23,875 nt of DNA from Thermoleophilaceae bacterium (GCA_013812065.1 JACCUC010000155.1:1-23875), one strand, 5' to 3'; shown: positions 8,718 through 16,912, numbered from the stretch's first letter. Translations and numbers: made by a program. Notes: generated from the letters alone by a model not told the origin.

Positions 8718-9710
8718 CTACTCGGCGGCGAGGAAGCGCACGACGCCCGCCGACTCCCGCTCCCGTATGCGCCCCGCGTTCAAAAGCAGGTCGGTGTGAC
8801 CGAGCACTTCGGAGAACGTGAGATAGGCCTGAGTCAGGGCGCGCTCGCCCCATAGGGCCACCGCGAGCTCGTGGGCGTTACGCGGGCGCTCGGAGATGAG
8901 CCCGTAGATCTTCTCCGCCCGCCGCTCGTGCAGGGCGCGGCGGGTGTCGATCATCGCGCGGTGGTCGGAGACCGCGTCGCCATGGCCGGGAAGGACGAGA
9001 GCGAGATCCATCGCGCGCGTGCGCTGCAGGGACTCGAGATAGACCACCAGGGCCTGCGGCCGGTCTCCCCCGTGGGGTGCGCGCGTGATGAGCGGGTTCG
9101 AGGAGATGTCCTTGAGCAGGTGGTCGCCGCCGATGAGCAGGCGCCGGGAGGTATCATGGAAGACGGTGTCCGAGGGCGAGTGCCCGGGGCGCAGCGCCAC
9201 GTCGAGCGTCCGGTCGGCCAGCTCGATGTGGTCGCCGGCGTCGAGCACTCGGTCGACGGCGGTGTGCGCGCCCCAACCGCGAAAGGCATCCCTTACCGAC
9301 TGAAGTGCGCGGGCGGTGTCGGCCGGCAGGCCATGGCGCCGCATGATCTCGACCGCGAAATCGTGGTCGGCATCGATCTCCTCGCCGTAGCGCTCGACGA
9401 ACGGCCGTAGGACCTCGCTCGCCGCCACCTCGGCCCCCGAGCGGCGGTGTATGACGTCGACCAGACCGAGGTGGTCGACGTGCTGGTGGGTCAGGACGAC
9501 GAGCTCGAGATCGGCCAGGGCGTGCCCGCGCGCGGCCAGCGCCCGCTCGAGAGCGTCGAGAGAGGTCCCGGAGTTCGGTCCGGTGTCCACCAGCGTCAGG
9601 GGCTCGTCCTCGATCAGGTAGACGTTCACCCGGCCGACGGCGAACGGCGTCGGGAGGGCGATGCGGTGGATGCCCTGCGCGGCCGCCTCCGCGAACGGGT
9701 CGGTGCTCAT
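8718..9710 (-). CDS. Metallo-beta-lactamase-fold hydrolase with C-terminal winged helix
   Basis: The 330-residue protein has the full MBL metal site: HQHVDH (75-80), the GHSPSD histidine (H177), GGDH (D196) and PGHGD (241-245). The last 80 residues resemble the winged-helix tail of LACTB2/glyoxalase-II-like proteins (ALWGERALTQAYLTFSEVLGH region). Such enzymes hydrolyse thioesters or phosphodiesters, or process RNA; the substrate cannot be named from sequence. It lies 29 bases upstream of pmtA on the same strand, so it probably heads or joins the phospholipid operon, which hints at an acyl or lipid-related thioester but does not prove it. Confidence 0.88.
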   Translation of the reverse strand: MSTDPFAEAAAQGIHRIALPTPFAVGRVNVYLIEDEPLTLVDTGPNSGTSLDALERALAARGHALADLELVVLTHQHVDHLGLVDVIHRRSGAEVAASEVLRPFVERYGEEIDADHDFAVEIMRRHGLPADTARALQSVRDAFRGWGAHTAVDRVLDAGDHIELADRTLDVALRPGHSPSDTVFHDTSRRLLIGGDHLLKDISSNPLITRAPHGGDRPQALVVYLESLQRTRAMDLALVLPGHGDAVSDHRAMIDTRRALHERRAEKIYGLISERPRNAHELAVALWGERALTQAYLTFSEVLGHTDLLLNAGRIRERESAGVVRFLAAE

Positions 9711-9793
9711 GCGCGGCTCGGGGCCTCGAGCGAGAGGTCGTCGGCGTCGAGGAAGACGGCGGCGAGGCGGGCGCCGAGTACGGAGGAGCGCAT
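9707..9793 (-). CDS. Possible 28-codon leader ORF before the MBL/phospholipid operon
   Basis: An ATG at 9793 opens a 28-codon frame whose TGA (9707-9709) overlaps the ATG of the MBL gene in the ATGA style seen in the rest of this operon. TAGGGT at 9805-9810 (minus strand) fits a -10 box 11 bases upstream. The peptide (it begins MRSSVLGARLAAVF) has no recognised domain and no run of codons that would suggest attenuation. It could be a coupling leader peptide or chance. Confidence 0.22.
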   Translation of the reverse strand: MRSSVLGARLAAVFLDADDLSLEAPSRA

Positions 9794-9804
9794 GAGGCCG
9801 GCTG

Positions 9805-9810
9805 ACCCTA
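9805..9810 (-). promoter_or_regulatory. Candidate -10 box (TAGGGT) for the MBL/phospholipid operon
   Basis: The minus-strand TANNNT match lies in the divergent region between the MBL gene and the SARP regulator. Transcription would start near 9798, just before the small ATG at 9793. No -35 box is evident, and a G-rich TANNNT match is weak on its own. Confidence 0.25.
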
Positions 9811-9904
9811 GATGATCGATTCCTGGCGGCCGACGGGTCCGGCCCATACGGTCCCGTCCGAGCGACGCCCTAACAATCGACCTCGCCTCGCGTCCCAGGA
9901 ACGA

Positions 9905-11164
9905 GTGAGCCAGCAGCTGAACCCCCCATCGTCCACCCCCGCGCACCCCGAACCGCCTTCGCCGGCCACGGCGACGAGCGACTCAGGCGGGACCTTCGAC
10001 GGAGATCTCGCCAAGGCGGTCCTCGATCGCCTTCCCCACGGAATCGTGGTGATCGATGGCACGCGGGAGGTCGTCGCCCTCAACGCAATGGCGCGCGAGC
10101 AGCTCGCCGGAGCCCTCCAGCAGCCGGATGGCGCGCCGGCGCGCTGCTGTGACCTCTTCCGCTGCCACGATCCCGAGGGCCCGTTGCCTCGCGACTGCCT
10201 GACCCTGCTCGCCCGCGCGGCCGCCGCGCCGCTTCCCGAGATCCGCGTCGACCTGCCTTCCGCCGCGGCCGGCGACGCCGCCTGGGTCACCGTTACTCCG
10301 CTCGAGCAGCCGCAGGGGCACGTCGTCGTGGCGCTGCGGCCGGGTGAGCGCGCCGATAGGCGTCGGCGTACCGAGCCCCACTGGACCGGGCGGCCTCGCC
10401 TGAAGGTCTGCACGCTGGGGCGCACGCGCGTCGAGAGCGCCGAGGGTCCGATCGGAGGCGCCTGGCTCGAGCACCGGGCCGGCCAGCTCCTCAAGCTGCT
10501 CGTCTGCGAGCGCGACCGGACGCTGACCGCCGAGGAGATCGCCGAGGCGCTGTGGCCCGCCACCGGGCGCGGCGCCCCGGCGACCGTTCGCTACGTCGTC
10601 CACGTCCTGCGCCAGCGGATCGAGCCGACCCGCTCGAGCGGCGATCCCTCCGCCTTCATCGTCGCCCGCAACGGCGGCTATGCGGTCGACCGGGCACGGG
10701 TCCGCGTCGACGCCGACGAGTTCGAGGCCGCCGTCGAGGCCGGGCTCGGCGCCTTCGCGCGCGGTGAGGCCTCGGCCGCCTCGGAGTCGCTCGAGGAGGC
10801 CCTGCGCCTCTACGAGGGAGACTTCCTGGCCGACGAGCCGTCCGCCGCGTGGGCGTTCCTCGAGCGCGAACGGCTGCGTAACCTGGCGAGTCGCGCGCTG
10901 CTCGCCGCCGGACAGCTCGCCCTCGACGCCGGCGATCCCGATGCCGCCGCCGTCCGGCTCGAGCGCGCAGCGGAGCTGCACCCCCTCGACACGGGGATCC
11001 AACGACGGCTGATCGCCCTGTGCCTGCGACGGGAACGCGAGAGCGAGGCGGCGCGGCGCTACGAGGCGCTGCGTGCACGGCTCGATTGTGAGCTCGGAAA
11101 GCCGGTCGAGTTCGAGCTCGCGGAGCTCCTCGCCGAGCGCGGCGAGCCGCTGCGGCTTGCCTGA
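9905..11164 (+). CDS. SARP/BTAD-family transcriptional regulator with N-terminal PAS-like domain
   Basis: The predicted 419-residue regulator has three parts. A PAS-like sensor (about 35-145) begins LDRLPHGIVVIDG and carries a cysteine cluster at C81, C82, C87 and C98 (with H88). An OmpR-type winged helix spans about 163-260 (EEIAEALWP as part of the recognition region). A bacterial transcriptional activation domain of helical repeats runs from about 265 to 414 (YEGDFLADEPSAAWAFLERE and LHPLDTGIQRRLI are typical). SARP proteins usually activate nearby or pathway-specific genes; the targets here are unknown, and the divergent MBL/phospholipid operon is one candidate. GTG at 9905 is preferred because AGGA (9897-9900) lies just upstream and a TAACAA -10-like box is at 9871. 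An ATG at 9812 would add 31 low-complexity residues. Confidence 0.88.
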   Translation: MSQQLNPPSSTPAHPEPPSPATATSDSGGTFDGDLAKAVLDRLPHGIVVIDGTREVVALNAMAREQLAGALQQPDGAPARCCDLFRCHDPEGPLPRDCLTLLARAAAAPLPEIRVDLPSAAAGDAAWVTVTPLEQPQGHVVVALRPGERADRRRRTEPHWTGRPRLKVCTLGRTRVESAEGPIGGAWLEHRAGQLLKLLVCERDRTLTAEEIAEALWPATGRGAPATVRYVVHVLRQRIEPTRSSGDPSAFIVARNGGYAVDRARVRVDADEFEAAVEAGLGAFARGEASAASESLEEALRLYEGDFLADEPSAAWAFLERERLRNLASRALLAAGQLALDAGDPDAAAVRLERAAELHPLDTGIQRRLIALCLRRERESEAARRYEALRARLDCELGKPVEFELAELLAERGEPLRLA

Positions 11165-11194
11165 TCCCGAGCCTTCGTTCGGACCCCGAGCCGC

Positions 11195-12583
11195 TCAGCC
11201 CCGAATCAGCCCGAGCACCTCGTCGCGGTGCGCCTCCATGTCCTCTTGGGAGACGAGCGACTCGAGGTTCAGCCGCAACAGCGGCTCGGTGTTCGAGGGC
11301 CGGACGGTGAAGTGCCAGCCCTCGAAGTCGACCGACACGCCGTCGAGGTGGCCGATCTCGGCCCCCGCCTCGCCGTAGCGCTCGGCGAGCTCCTCCATCT
11401 TGGCGTCGGCGTCCTCGACCTCGGAGTTGATCTCCCCGGAAACGAAATAGCGCTCGTGCAGGGGCGCGAGGAGCTCGCTCATGCGCTTTTCCTCGCGCGA
11501 GAGGAGCTCGAGAACGAGCAGGGCGGGGATCGTCCCGGAGTCGGCACAATAGAAGTCGCGGAAGTAGTAGTGCCCCGACACCTCGCCGCCGAAGGCCGCG
11601 CCGGTCTCGCGCATGCGGCTCTTGAAGAAGGCGTGACCGACCCGGTTGACCATCGCTCGGCCTCCCGACCGCTCGACGACGTCGCGGACGGCTCGGCTCG
11701 CGCGCACGTCGTAGAGGATCGTCGCGCCCGGCTCGATTCGCAGGATCGACTCGGCGAGCAGGGCGGTCAGGAAGTCCCCTTCGACGAACCGGCCCTTGTC
11801 GTCGATGAAGAAGCAGCGGTCGGCGTCGCCGTCCCAGGCGATGCCGAGCTCCGCGCCCTCGGATAGCACCCGGTCGATCACGAACTGGCGGTTCTCCTCG
11901 AGCAGCGGATTGGGCTCGTGATCGGGAAAGTTTCCGTCGGGGCGCCAGTAGGTCTCGACGCGTTCGAGCGGGAGGCCCTCGAGGAGGGGTCCGACCATCG
12001 GACCGGCCATGCCGTTGCCGCCGTCGAGCACCACCTTCATCGGGCGGATGCGATCGGGCTCGATGAACGAGAGGGCCAGGCTCCCGAACTCGTCGCCGAC
12101 GTCGGCGGTGTCGTACCCGCCACGGCGGTCGTCGCCCGTCCCGGCGGCCGGCTCCCCCGCGGTCACGAGCTCGCGCAGCTCGCCGATCCCTGTGTCGCCC
12201 GACAGCGGCAGCGCCCCCCGGCGGACGAGCTTCGCCCCGGTGTAGTCGGCGGGGTTGTGCGAGGCCGTGCAGGCGAGCCCGCCGTCGAGATCACGCGCGC
12301 CGACCGCGAAGTAGAGAACCTCGGTGCCGACCTCGCCGACGTCGAGCACGCTCGCCCCCGCCGAACGCAGGCCGTCGGCGTAGGCGGCCGCCATGTCCTC
12401 GGCCTGGAGGCGCATGTCGCGCCCGAGGCCGACCCGCAGTTCCTCGACCGGCTTGTCCTCGGCCTCGGCGAGCACGCTCGCGAACGCCCGGCCGATGCGA
12501 CGAGCGCCCTCCTCGTCGAGCTCGTCGGGATAGACACCGCGAATGTCGTAGGCCTTGAAGATGTCCGGCTCGATCTCGCTCAC
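11195..12583 (-). CDS. manB: Phosphomannomutase/phosphoglucomutase
   Basis: This alpha-D-phosphohexomutase (462 aa, about the family norm) interconverts the 6- and 1-phosphates of mannose and/or glucose, supplying GDP-mannose or UDP-glucose for glycans. Visible landmarks are KAYDIRGVYP at the N-terminus, the phosphoserine loop TASHNP with S108, the metal loop DGDADR (251-256), the sugar-recognition loop GGEVSGH (332-338) and the phosphate-binding loop RPSNTEP (428-434). The start is a GTG at 12583 that overlaps the stop of the upstream HIT gene (GTGA), so the two are co-translated. Motifs do not separate mannose from glucose specificity with certainty. Confidence 0.93.
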   Translation of the reverse strand: MSEIEPDIFKAYDIRGVYPDELDEEGARRIGRAFASVLAEAEDKPVEELRVGLGRDMRLQAEDMAAAYADGLRSAGASVLDVGEVGTEVLYFAVGARDLDGGLACTASHNPADYTGAKLVRRGALPLSGDTGIGELRELVTAGEPAAGTGDDRRGGYDTADVGDEFGSLALSFIEPDRIRPMKVVLDGGNGMAGPMVGPLLEGLPLERVETYWRPDGNFPDHEPNPLLEENRQFVIDRVLSEGAELGIAWDGDADRCFFIDDKGRFVEGDFLTALLAESILRIEPGATILYDVRASRAVRDVVERSGGRAMVNRVGHAFFKSRMRETGAAFGGEVSGHYYFRDFYCADSGTIPALLVLELLSREEKRMSELLAPLHERYFVSGEINSEVEDADAKMEELAERYGEAGAEIGHLDGVSVDFEGWHFTVRPSNTEPLLRLNLESLVSQEDMEAHRDEVLGLIRG

Positions 12584-13080
12584 CCCGACACCTCGGCGAA
12601 GCGCTCGCGCAGCTCGGTCCACGCCTCGTCGAGGCTCTGGGGGAGCACCCGCACGTCGCCGATCACCGGCATGAAGTTCGTGTCGCCGCCCCATCGCGGG
12701 ACCACGTGCAGGTGGACGTGGTCCTCGAAGCCGGCGCCCGCGACCTTGCCCTGGTTTATGCCCAGGTTGAAGCCCTCGGCACGGTAGTTGTGACGCAGCG
12801 CGGCGAGCGAGCGCTGGGCGAGGGCCATCACCTCGGCGGCGGCGGGTGGGTCGAGGTCCTCGATCGAGGGCACGTGGTCGTAGGGCGCGACCATGAGGTG
12901 CCCGCTCGTGTACGGGTAGGCGTTCAGCAACGCGAAGCAGCGCTCACCGCGGTGCAGGATGTGGCTCGCGCGCTCCTCGTCACCCTCCGACGACGCGGCG
13001 CGGCAGAAGATGCACTCCTCGGGGCTCGGCTCCCGGATGTAGTCGAGCCGCCACGGGGCCCAGAGTCGCTCAGTGCTCAC
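12580..13080 (-). CDS. HIT-family hydrolase/phosphorylase (Ap4A phosphorylase-like)
   Basis: The 166-residue protein ends its core with the histidine triad HVHLHVVPR (H121, H123, H125), which attacks nucleoside phosphoanhydride or phosphoramidate bonds. CIFC (23-26) and a following histidine suggest a structural zinc site. The RWGGDTNFMPV stretch and the N-terminal LWAPWRLDYI resemble the mycobacterial Ap4A phosphorylase (Rv2613c) group, so cleavage of diadenosine tetraphosphate is the best guess. The GTG at 13080 is chosen because a TACAGT -10 box lies 8 bases upstream and the family N-terminus starts here. It is coupled to the downstream hexomutase gene by a 4-base overlap. Confidence 0.9.
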   Translation of the reverse strand: MSTERLWAPWRLDYIREPSPEECIFCRAASSEGDEERASHILHRGERCFALLNAYPYTSGHLMVAPYDHVPSIEDLDPPAAAEVMALAQRSLAALRHNYRAEGFNLGINQGKVAGAGFEDHVHLHVVPRWGGDTNFMPVIGDVRVLPQSLDEAWTELRERFAEVSG

Positions 13081-13088
13081 GGAGCGGC

Positions 13089-13094
13089 ACTGTA
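13089..13094 (-). promoter_or_regulatory. Predicted -10 box (TACAGT) of the leaderless HIT-manB promoter
   Basis: On the minus strand TACAGT lies 8 bases before the GTG at 13080, which puts the transcription start at the start codon. The divergent gene at 13134 has its own TANNNT match, TAACCT at 13111-13116, 17 bases before its GTG. Two promoters would thus be packed back to back in 53 bases. No -35 hexamers are obvious. Confidence 0.5.
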
Positions 13095-13133
13095 GAGGAA
13101 CCCGGCGCCCTAACCTCACTTCACCGCTCAGCC

Positions 13134-14690
13134 GTGACGACCTCCATCCCCAGCCAAACTCCCGTCGCCCCGCAGGCGACGGCGCCCGCCGCCCTTCCCG
13201 ACGCCCTCGCCGGAGCGCTCGTGTTCTTCGCCTCCGGGGCCGTCCTGGTGCTCGAGATCCTCGCCGGCCGCATGCTCGCGCCCTACGTCGGCGTGACCCT
13301 CGAGACCTACACGGCCATCATCGGCGTCGTCCTCGCGGGCATCGCCTTTGGGTCCTGGGCGGGCGGCCGGGTCGCGGACTGGGTCGACCCGCGCCTCACG
13401 CTCGGCCCCGTGCTCATCGTCGGCGGCCTGCTCGCCCTCGCCACCCTGCCGCTTGTGCGAGCCCTCGGGGAGCTCACGGTCGCGCGCGGAGGAGGCAGCT
13501 CGATCGTCCTGCTGGCGCTGTTCGCCTTCCTCCCGCCGGCGGCGGTGCTGAGCGCCGTGACGCCCACGACGGTCAAGCTCCAGCTCGCGAGCCTGCGCGA
13601 GACCGGCGCCGTGGTGGGACGGCTCTCGGCCCTGGGGACCGCCGGGGCGCTCGTCGGCACGTTCCTCACCGGCTTCGCGCTGGTCGCCGAGCTCGCGACG
13701 ACCCCGATCGTGCTCGGCGTGGGAGGTGCGCTCGTCGCCGCCGGAATCGTGCTGTCGGCGGTGCTCGGCCGCGGGCGCCGCCGCGGACGCCCGAGCGCCG
13801 CGACCCTCGGGATGCTCGCCGTGGCCGTCGCCCTCGGGACCCTCGGCGTCGCGATCGGCGACCGCTGCCAGGTGGAGAGCGCCTACTACTGCGCCCGCGT
13901 CGAGGCCGATCCGAGCCGGCCGAGCGGTCGCCTCCTGCGCCTCGACACGCTCCGCCACTCCTACGTCGACCTGGCCGACCCGACCTATCTCGACTTTGAC
14001 TACGCCCGGCTGATCGGCGATGCGGCCGACGTCTTCCGCCCGCCCGGGGCGCCGGTGGACGCGCTCCATATCGGCGGCGGCGGCTTCACCATCCCGCGCT
14101 ACCTCGACGCCACGCGTCCCGGCTCGCGGAGCCTCGTGCTCGAGCTCGATCCGGCGCTGCTCGAGCTCGCCCGTGAGCGCCTCGGCCTGCGCACGCGGCC
14201 GGAGCTGGCGGTCCGGACGGGCGACGCGCGCGTCGCCCTGGCTCGAGAGCGCACCGGCGCCCGCGACCTCGTGGTCGGCGACGCGTTCGGCGGTGTCGCG
14301 GTTCCGTGGCACTTGACCACGCTCGAGGTCGTCCGCGAGATCCGCCGCACACTCACCCCGCGAGGGATCTATGCGCTCAACGTGATCGACTACCCGCCGT
14401 CGCGCTTCGTGCGCGCGGAGACGCACACGCTCGCGCGCGGATTCCGCCACGTCGCCCTGCTCGCACCGCCCGAGTCGGTGAGCGGGAGATCAGGCGGCAA
14501 CTTCGTGCTGCTCGCCTCTCAGGCGCCACTGCCGCTCGATGGAATGCGCGAGCGGATCGCCGCGCGCGGCGGTGGGGAGGAGGTGGTCAGCGGCCGCGCG
14601 CTCGAACGCTTCTTCGCCGGTGCCCCGCTGCTGACCGACGAGTACGCGCCCGTCGACCAGCTCCTGACGCCTCCCGCGGCGAGCCACTGA
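13134..14690 (+). CDS. Polytopic membrane protein fused to a spermidine-synthase-like domain
   Basis: The 518-residue product has about seven hydrophobic segments (roughly 24-46, 59-79, 91-113, 122-142, 165-187, 189-212, 225-242), followed by a soluble Rossmann domain from about 260. That domain has the SAM/decarboxylated-SAM-binding loop HIGGGGFTIPRYL (from 312), an acidic ELDP (337-340), GDAR (363-366) and GDAFGG (382-387). The fold is that of polyamine synthases, but the DSSDP-type active-site motif of true spermidine synthase is reduced to a single aspartate. The true reaction may therefore differ, for example aminopropyl or methyl transfer to another acceptor. It starts with GTG, is divergent from the HIT gene, and its stop faces corA 16 bases away. 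Confidence 0.85.
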   Translation: MTTSIPSQTPVAPQATAPAALPDALAGALVFFASGAVLVLEILAGRMLAPYVGVTLETYTAIIGVVLAGIAFGSWAGGRVADWVDPRLTLGPVLIVGGLLALATLPLVRALGELTVARGGGSSIVLLALFAFLPPAAVLSAVTPTTVKLQLASLRETGAVVGRLSALGTAGALVGTFLTGFALVAELATTPIVLGVGGALVAAGIVLSAVLGRGRRRGRPSAATLGMLAVAVALGTLGVAIGDRCQVESAYYCARVEADPSRPSGRLLRLDTLRHSYVDLADPTYLDFDYARLIGDAADVFRPPGAPVDALHIGGGGFTIPRYLDATRPGSRSLVLELDPALLELARERLGLRTRPELAVRTGDARVALARERTGARDLVVGDAFGGVAVPWHLTTLEVVREIRRTLTPRGIYALNVIDYPPSRFVRAETHTLARGFRHVALLAPPESVSGRSGGNFVLLASQAPLPLDGMRERIAARGGGEEVVSGRALERFFAGAPLLTDEYAPVDQLLTPPAASH

Positions 14691-14706
14691 CCCGCGCGGC
14701 GCTGCC

Positions 14707-15699
14707 CTACAGCCAGCCGCGCCTGCGGAAGTACCACAGCATGGCGGCGAACAGCGCGAACATCCCCGCGAGCACCGCGAAGAAGCCCCCGAGCCCGCCC
14801 TCGCCGGGCACGCGCACGTTCATCCCCCAGATGCTCGCCACGAGCGTTAGCGGCAGCAGGATCGCGCTCACCCCGGTCAGCACCCGGAGGATGTCGTTGA
14901 CCCGATGCGAGAGCACCGACTCGTTGGTGTCCTCGAGCGCCTCGACCACCTCCTTGTAGTTCTCGAGCATGTCCCAGATGCGCTCGGAGGCGTCGCGGAT
15001 GTCGTCGAAGTAGATTTCGAGATCCCCGGACAGATAGCGTGCCTTGGTGCGCTCGAGGTCGGGCAGCACCGAGCGCTGCGGCCGGATGATCTTGCGGAAG
15101 TTGATGATCTCCTGCTTGACGTTCGAGAGGTCGCGCACGACCTCCTCGGAGCGGCCCTCGAAGATCACTCCCTCGACGTCGTCGAGCTTGTGGCCGATCT
15201 TGCGCAGCATCGGGAAGCAGTAGTCGAAGGAGTCGTCGACGATCTTGTAGAGCAGGTAGCCCGAGCCTCGCGAGAGAAGGTTCTCTCGCACCTCCTCGCA
15301 GGCCCGGCAGCGCTCGAACAGGTACTCGACGGGCTGGAGCGCCACGTTGGGGATCGTGATCAGGAAGTCCGGCCCGACGAAGACGTCGAGCTCGGCGGCG
15401 TTCAGCCGCCCGACCTGCTTGTCGAAGACCGGGAAGTTGAGGACGATGAACAGGTAGTCGTCGTACTCATCGATCTTCGGGCGCTGGTTGCGCGAGCGTA
15501 CGTCCTCGTGGGCGAGCGGGTGGAAGTCGAAGTGCTCCTCGAGCCAGGCGAGGTCGACCGACCCGGGCCGCTCGATGTTGATCCAGCGCAGGCCGCCGAG
15601 CTCGACCTGCTCGACGCGCGGCTCAGCCGGCGCGGGCGCGCGACCGTCGGCCCGCGGGGGCGCGGGCCTCCTGAGGCGAGGCTTGGGGAGGTTGGGCAT
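14707..15699 (-). CDS. corA: CorA-type magnesium/divalent cation channel
   Basis: The 330-residue protein has a large soluble N-terminal domain rich in charged helices (about 30-265), then TM1 (about 273-292) ending in the signature GMN (292-294) and TM2 (about 304-324) with a short basic C-terminus (YFRRRGWL). CorA pentamers carry Mg2+, and sometimes Co2+ or Ni2+, across the inner membrane. The extracellular loop after GMN (VRVPGEGG) has the acidic Glu that attracts hydrated Mg2+. The N-terminus (1-28) is Pro/Arg-rich and probably disordered. The glycosyltransferase upstream is 82 bases away, and a TAGACT box at 15735-15740 may give corA its own promoter. Confidence 0.95.
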   Translation of the reverse strand: MPNLPKPRLRRPAPPRADGRAPAPAEPRVEQVELGGLRWINIERPGSVDLAWLEEHFDFHPLAHEDVRSRNQRPKIDEYDDYLFIVLNFPVFDKQVGRLNAAELDVFVGPDFLITIPNVALQPVEYLFERCRACEEVRENLLSRGSGYLLYKIVDDSFDYCFPMLRKIGHKLDDVEGVIFEGRSEEVVRDLSNVKQEIINFRKIIRPQRSVLPDLERTKARYLSGDLEIYFDDIRDASERIWDMLENYKEVVEALEDTNESVLSHRVNDILRVLTGVSAILLPLTLVASIWGMNVRVPGEGGLGGFFAVLAGMFALFAAMLWYFRRRGWL

Positions 15700-15734
15700 C
15701 GCGTCTCGAGGGCTCTTCGGTCATCGGTCCCATG

Positions 15735-15740
15735 AGTCTA
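15735..15740 (-). promoter_or_regulatory. Candidate -10 box (TAGACT) for corA
   Basis: The minus-strand TANNNT match lies 35 bases before the corA ATG in the gap downstream of the glycosyltransferase gene. It would give a short leader of roughly 28 bases. The same TAGACT hexamer precedes the tRNA-Arg gene. No -35 box was found. Confidence 0.3.
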
Positions 15741-15781
15741 TCCCCGGCGACCGACGACCCTCGGGAGCCCTTTCCCAGCGG

Positions 15782-16837
15782 TCAGCCTCTCGAAGCGCTC
15801 GCCCCGCGCAGCAGCTCCGCCACCCTCTCACCCTGGACGCGCACGTCGTGGCGCGCCGCGGCGCGCCGGCCGGCCGCGTTCGGAGAGGGAAGGGCGGCCG
15901 CGCGCTCGAGGCCGGCCCGGATCGACTCGACGCTGCGAGGGTCGACGAGCACGCCCGACTCGGGGGTGACGAACTCCCGAGGACCGCCGATCGAGGTGGC
16001 GACCACCGGCCGCTCGCAGGCCATGGCCTCGAGGACGGCCTGCCCGAACGGCTCCTCGAGCGAGGGCTGGCAGAGGACGTCACAGGCGGCGATCCACTCC
16101 GGGATGCGACCGTGCGCGACCCGACCGACCAACCGCACGCCCGCTCGCCCCTCGATCCTGGCACGCAGCGGCCCATCCCCGATCACGATCAGCTGGCCAG
16201 CACCGAGGCGCTCGAAGGCGTCGACCAGCGCGAGGACGTTCTTGCGACGATCGAGCGTGCCGACGAACAGGAAGAACGGCCCCTCGCCGTCCAGCCCGAG
16301 CTTCTCCCGGGCCTCCTCGGGGTCGCGGCCCCGAAAGCGCTCCAGATCAACTCCGCAGTCGATCACCTCGATCTTCCTCGCCCCAAGCGGCAGGCTTGCG
16401 GTCAGCTCGCGACGCAGGAAGTCGGAGACCGCGACGACCTTGTCCGCCCGCCGCAGGGTCGCCCGCGTCAGCGCCCTGACCCCGCGGATGCGCCGGACGT
16501 TGCGCACGTCGGTCCCGTGGGCGGTCACTACCAGCGGTACGCGCGCGATCAGAGAGACCACCGCGGCGAGCGCGCCCGCGGGCACCAGGAAGTGGGCGTA
16601 GATCACGTCGGGGCGATGACGCACCGCCGAGCCGAGCGCCGCCCAGCCCAGGCGGGCGTACTTGAGCTTCGAGCCACCCCGCCGGTCGATCGTCGCGCGC
16701 TCGACGCGGTGTCCCCGGCGCTCGAGCTCCCCCGCCATCTGGGCGACGAAGGCACCGAGATCGGGATCGTGCGGGCTCGGCCACATCTGCGAGACGATCA
16801 GGACCCGCACGCGACCGGAGGGAGTGGGCTCGGCCAC
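15782..16837 (-). CDS. Family 4 (GT-B) glycosyltransferase
   Basis: The 351-residue protein has the two Rossmann halves of GT-B enzymes: an N-terminal acceptor half opening with VRVLIVSQMWP and including THGTD-like TAHGTDVRN, and a C-terminal donor half with FVGTLDRRKN, VIGDGPL and the E-x7-E motif EPFGQAVLE (E262 and E270), which contacts the nucleotide sugar. It should be a retaining transferase using a sugar nucleotide to build a lipid- or polysaccharide-linked glycan. Donor and acceptor cannot be read from sequence. The GTG start at 16837 is supported by a TAAACT box 8 bases upstream. No other glycan genes are adjacent except the hexomutase 3 kb away. Confidence 0.92.
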   Translation of the reverse strand: MAEPTPSGRVRVLIVSQMWPSPHDPDLGAFVAQMAGELERRGHRVERATIDRRGGSKLKYARLGWAALGSAVRHRPDVIYAHFLVPAGALAAVVSLIARVPLVVTAHGTDVRNVRRIRGVRALTRATLRRADKVVAVSDFLRRELTASLPLGARKIEVIDCGVDLERFRGRDPEEAREKLGLDGEGPFFLFVGTLDRRKNVLALVDAFERLGAGQLIVIGDGPLRARIEGRAGVRLVGRVAHGRIPEWIAACDVLCQPSLEEPFGQAVLEAMACERPVVATSIGGPREFVTPESGVLVDPRSVESIRAGLERAAALPSPNAAGRRAAARHDVRVQGERVAELLRGASASRG

Positions 16838-16845
16838 CTACGGTG

Positions 16846-16851
16846 AGTTTA
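16846..16851 (-). promoter_or_regulatory. Predicted -10 box (TAAACT) of a leaderless glycosyltransferase promoter
   Basis: TAAACT on the minus strand is the best TANNNT match in the divergent region and ends 8 bases before the GTG at 16837, predicting a leaderless transcript. No Shine-Dalgarno sequence lies before the GTG. Confidence 0.55.
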
Positions 16852-16902
16852 CCGCGGGAACCGGGGGATGGCTGCTCCGAAGCCTCTCGAGGCCTCGTCC
16901 GC

Positions 16903-16908
16903 TATCGT
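16903..16908 (+). promoter_or_regulatory. Predicted -10 box (TATCGT) for the SAM riboswitch transcript
   Basis: TATCGT fits TANNNT and sits 4 bases before the 5' strand of riboswitch stem P1, so the RNA would begin with the aptamer almost at +1. No -35 match is visible. A short inverted repeat, GCCTC-TC-GAGGC (16882-16893), overlaps the place where upstream promoter elements would be. Confidence 0.45.
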
Positions 16909-16912
16909 GTCG

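Noticed and set aside
9812..9904. ATG start of the SARP regulator at 9812
   Set aside because: It would add 31 low-complexity residues ahead of the domains, with no supporting -10 or ribosome binding site. GTG 9905 has AGGA just upstream.
13128..14450. 440-codon minus-strand frame opposite the spermidine-synthase-like gene
   Set aside because: Extremely rich in Arg, Glu, Gly and His, with no domains. The opposite strand has clear TM segments and a SAM-binding loop.
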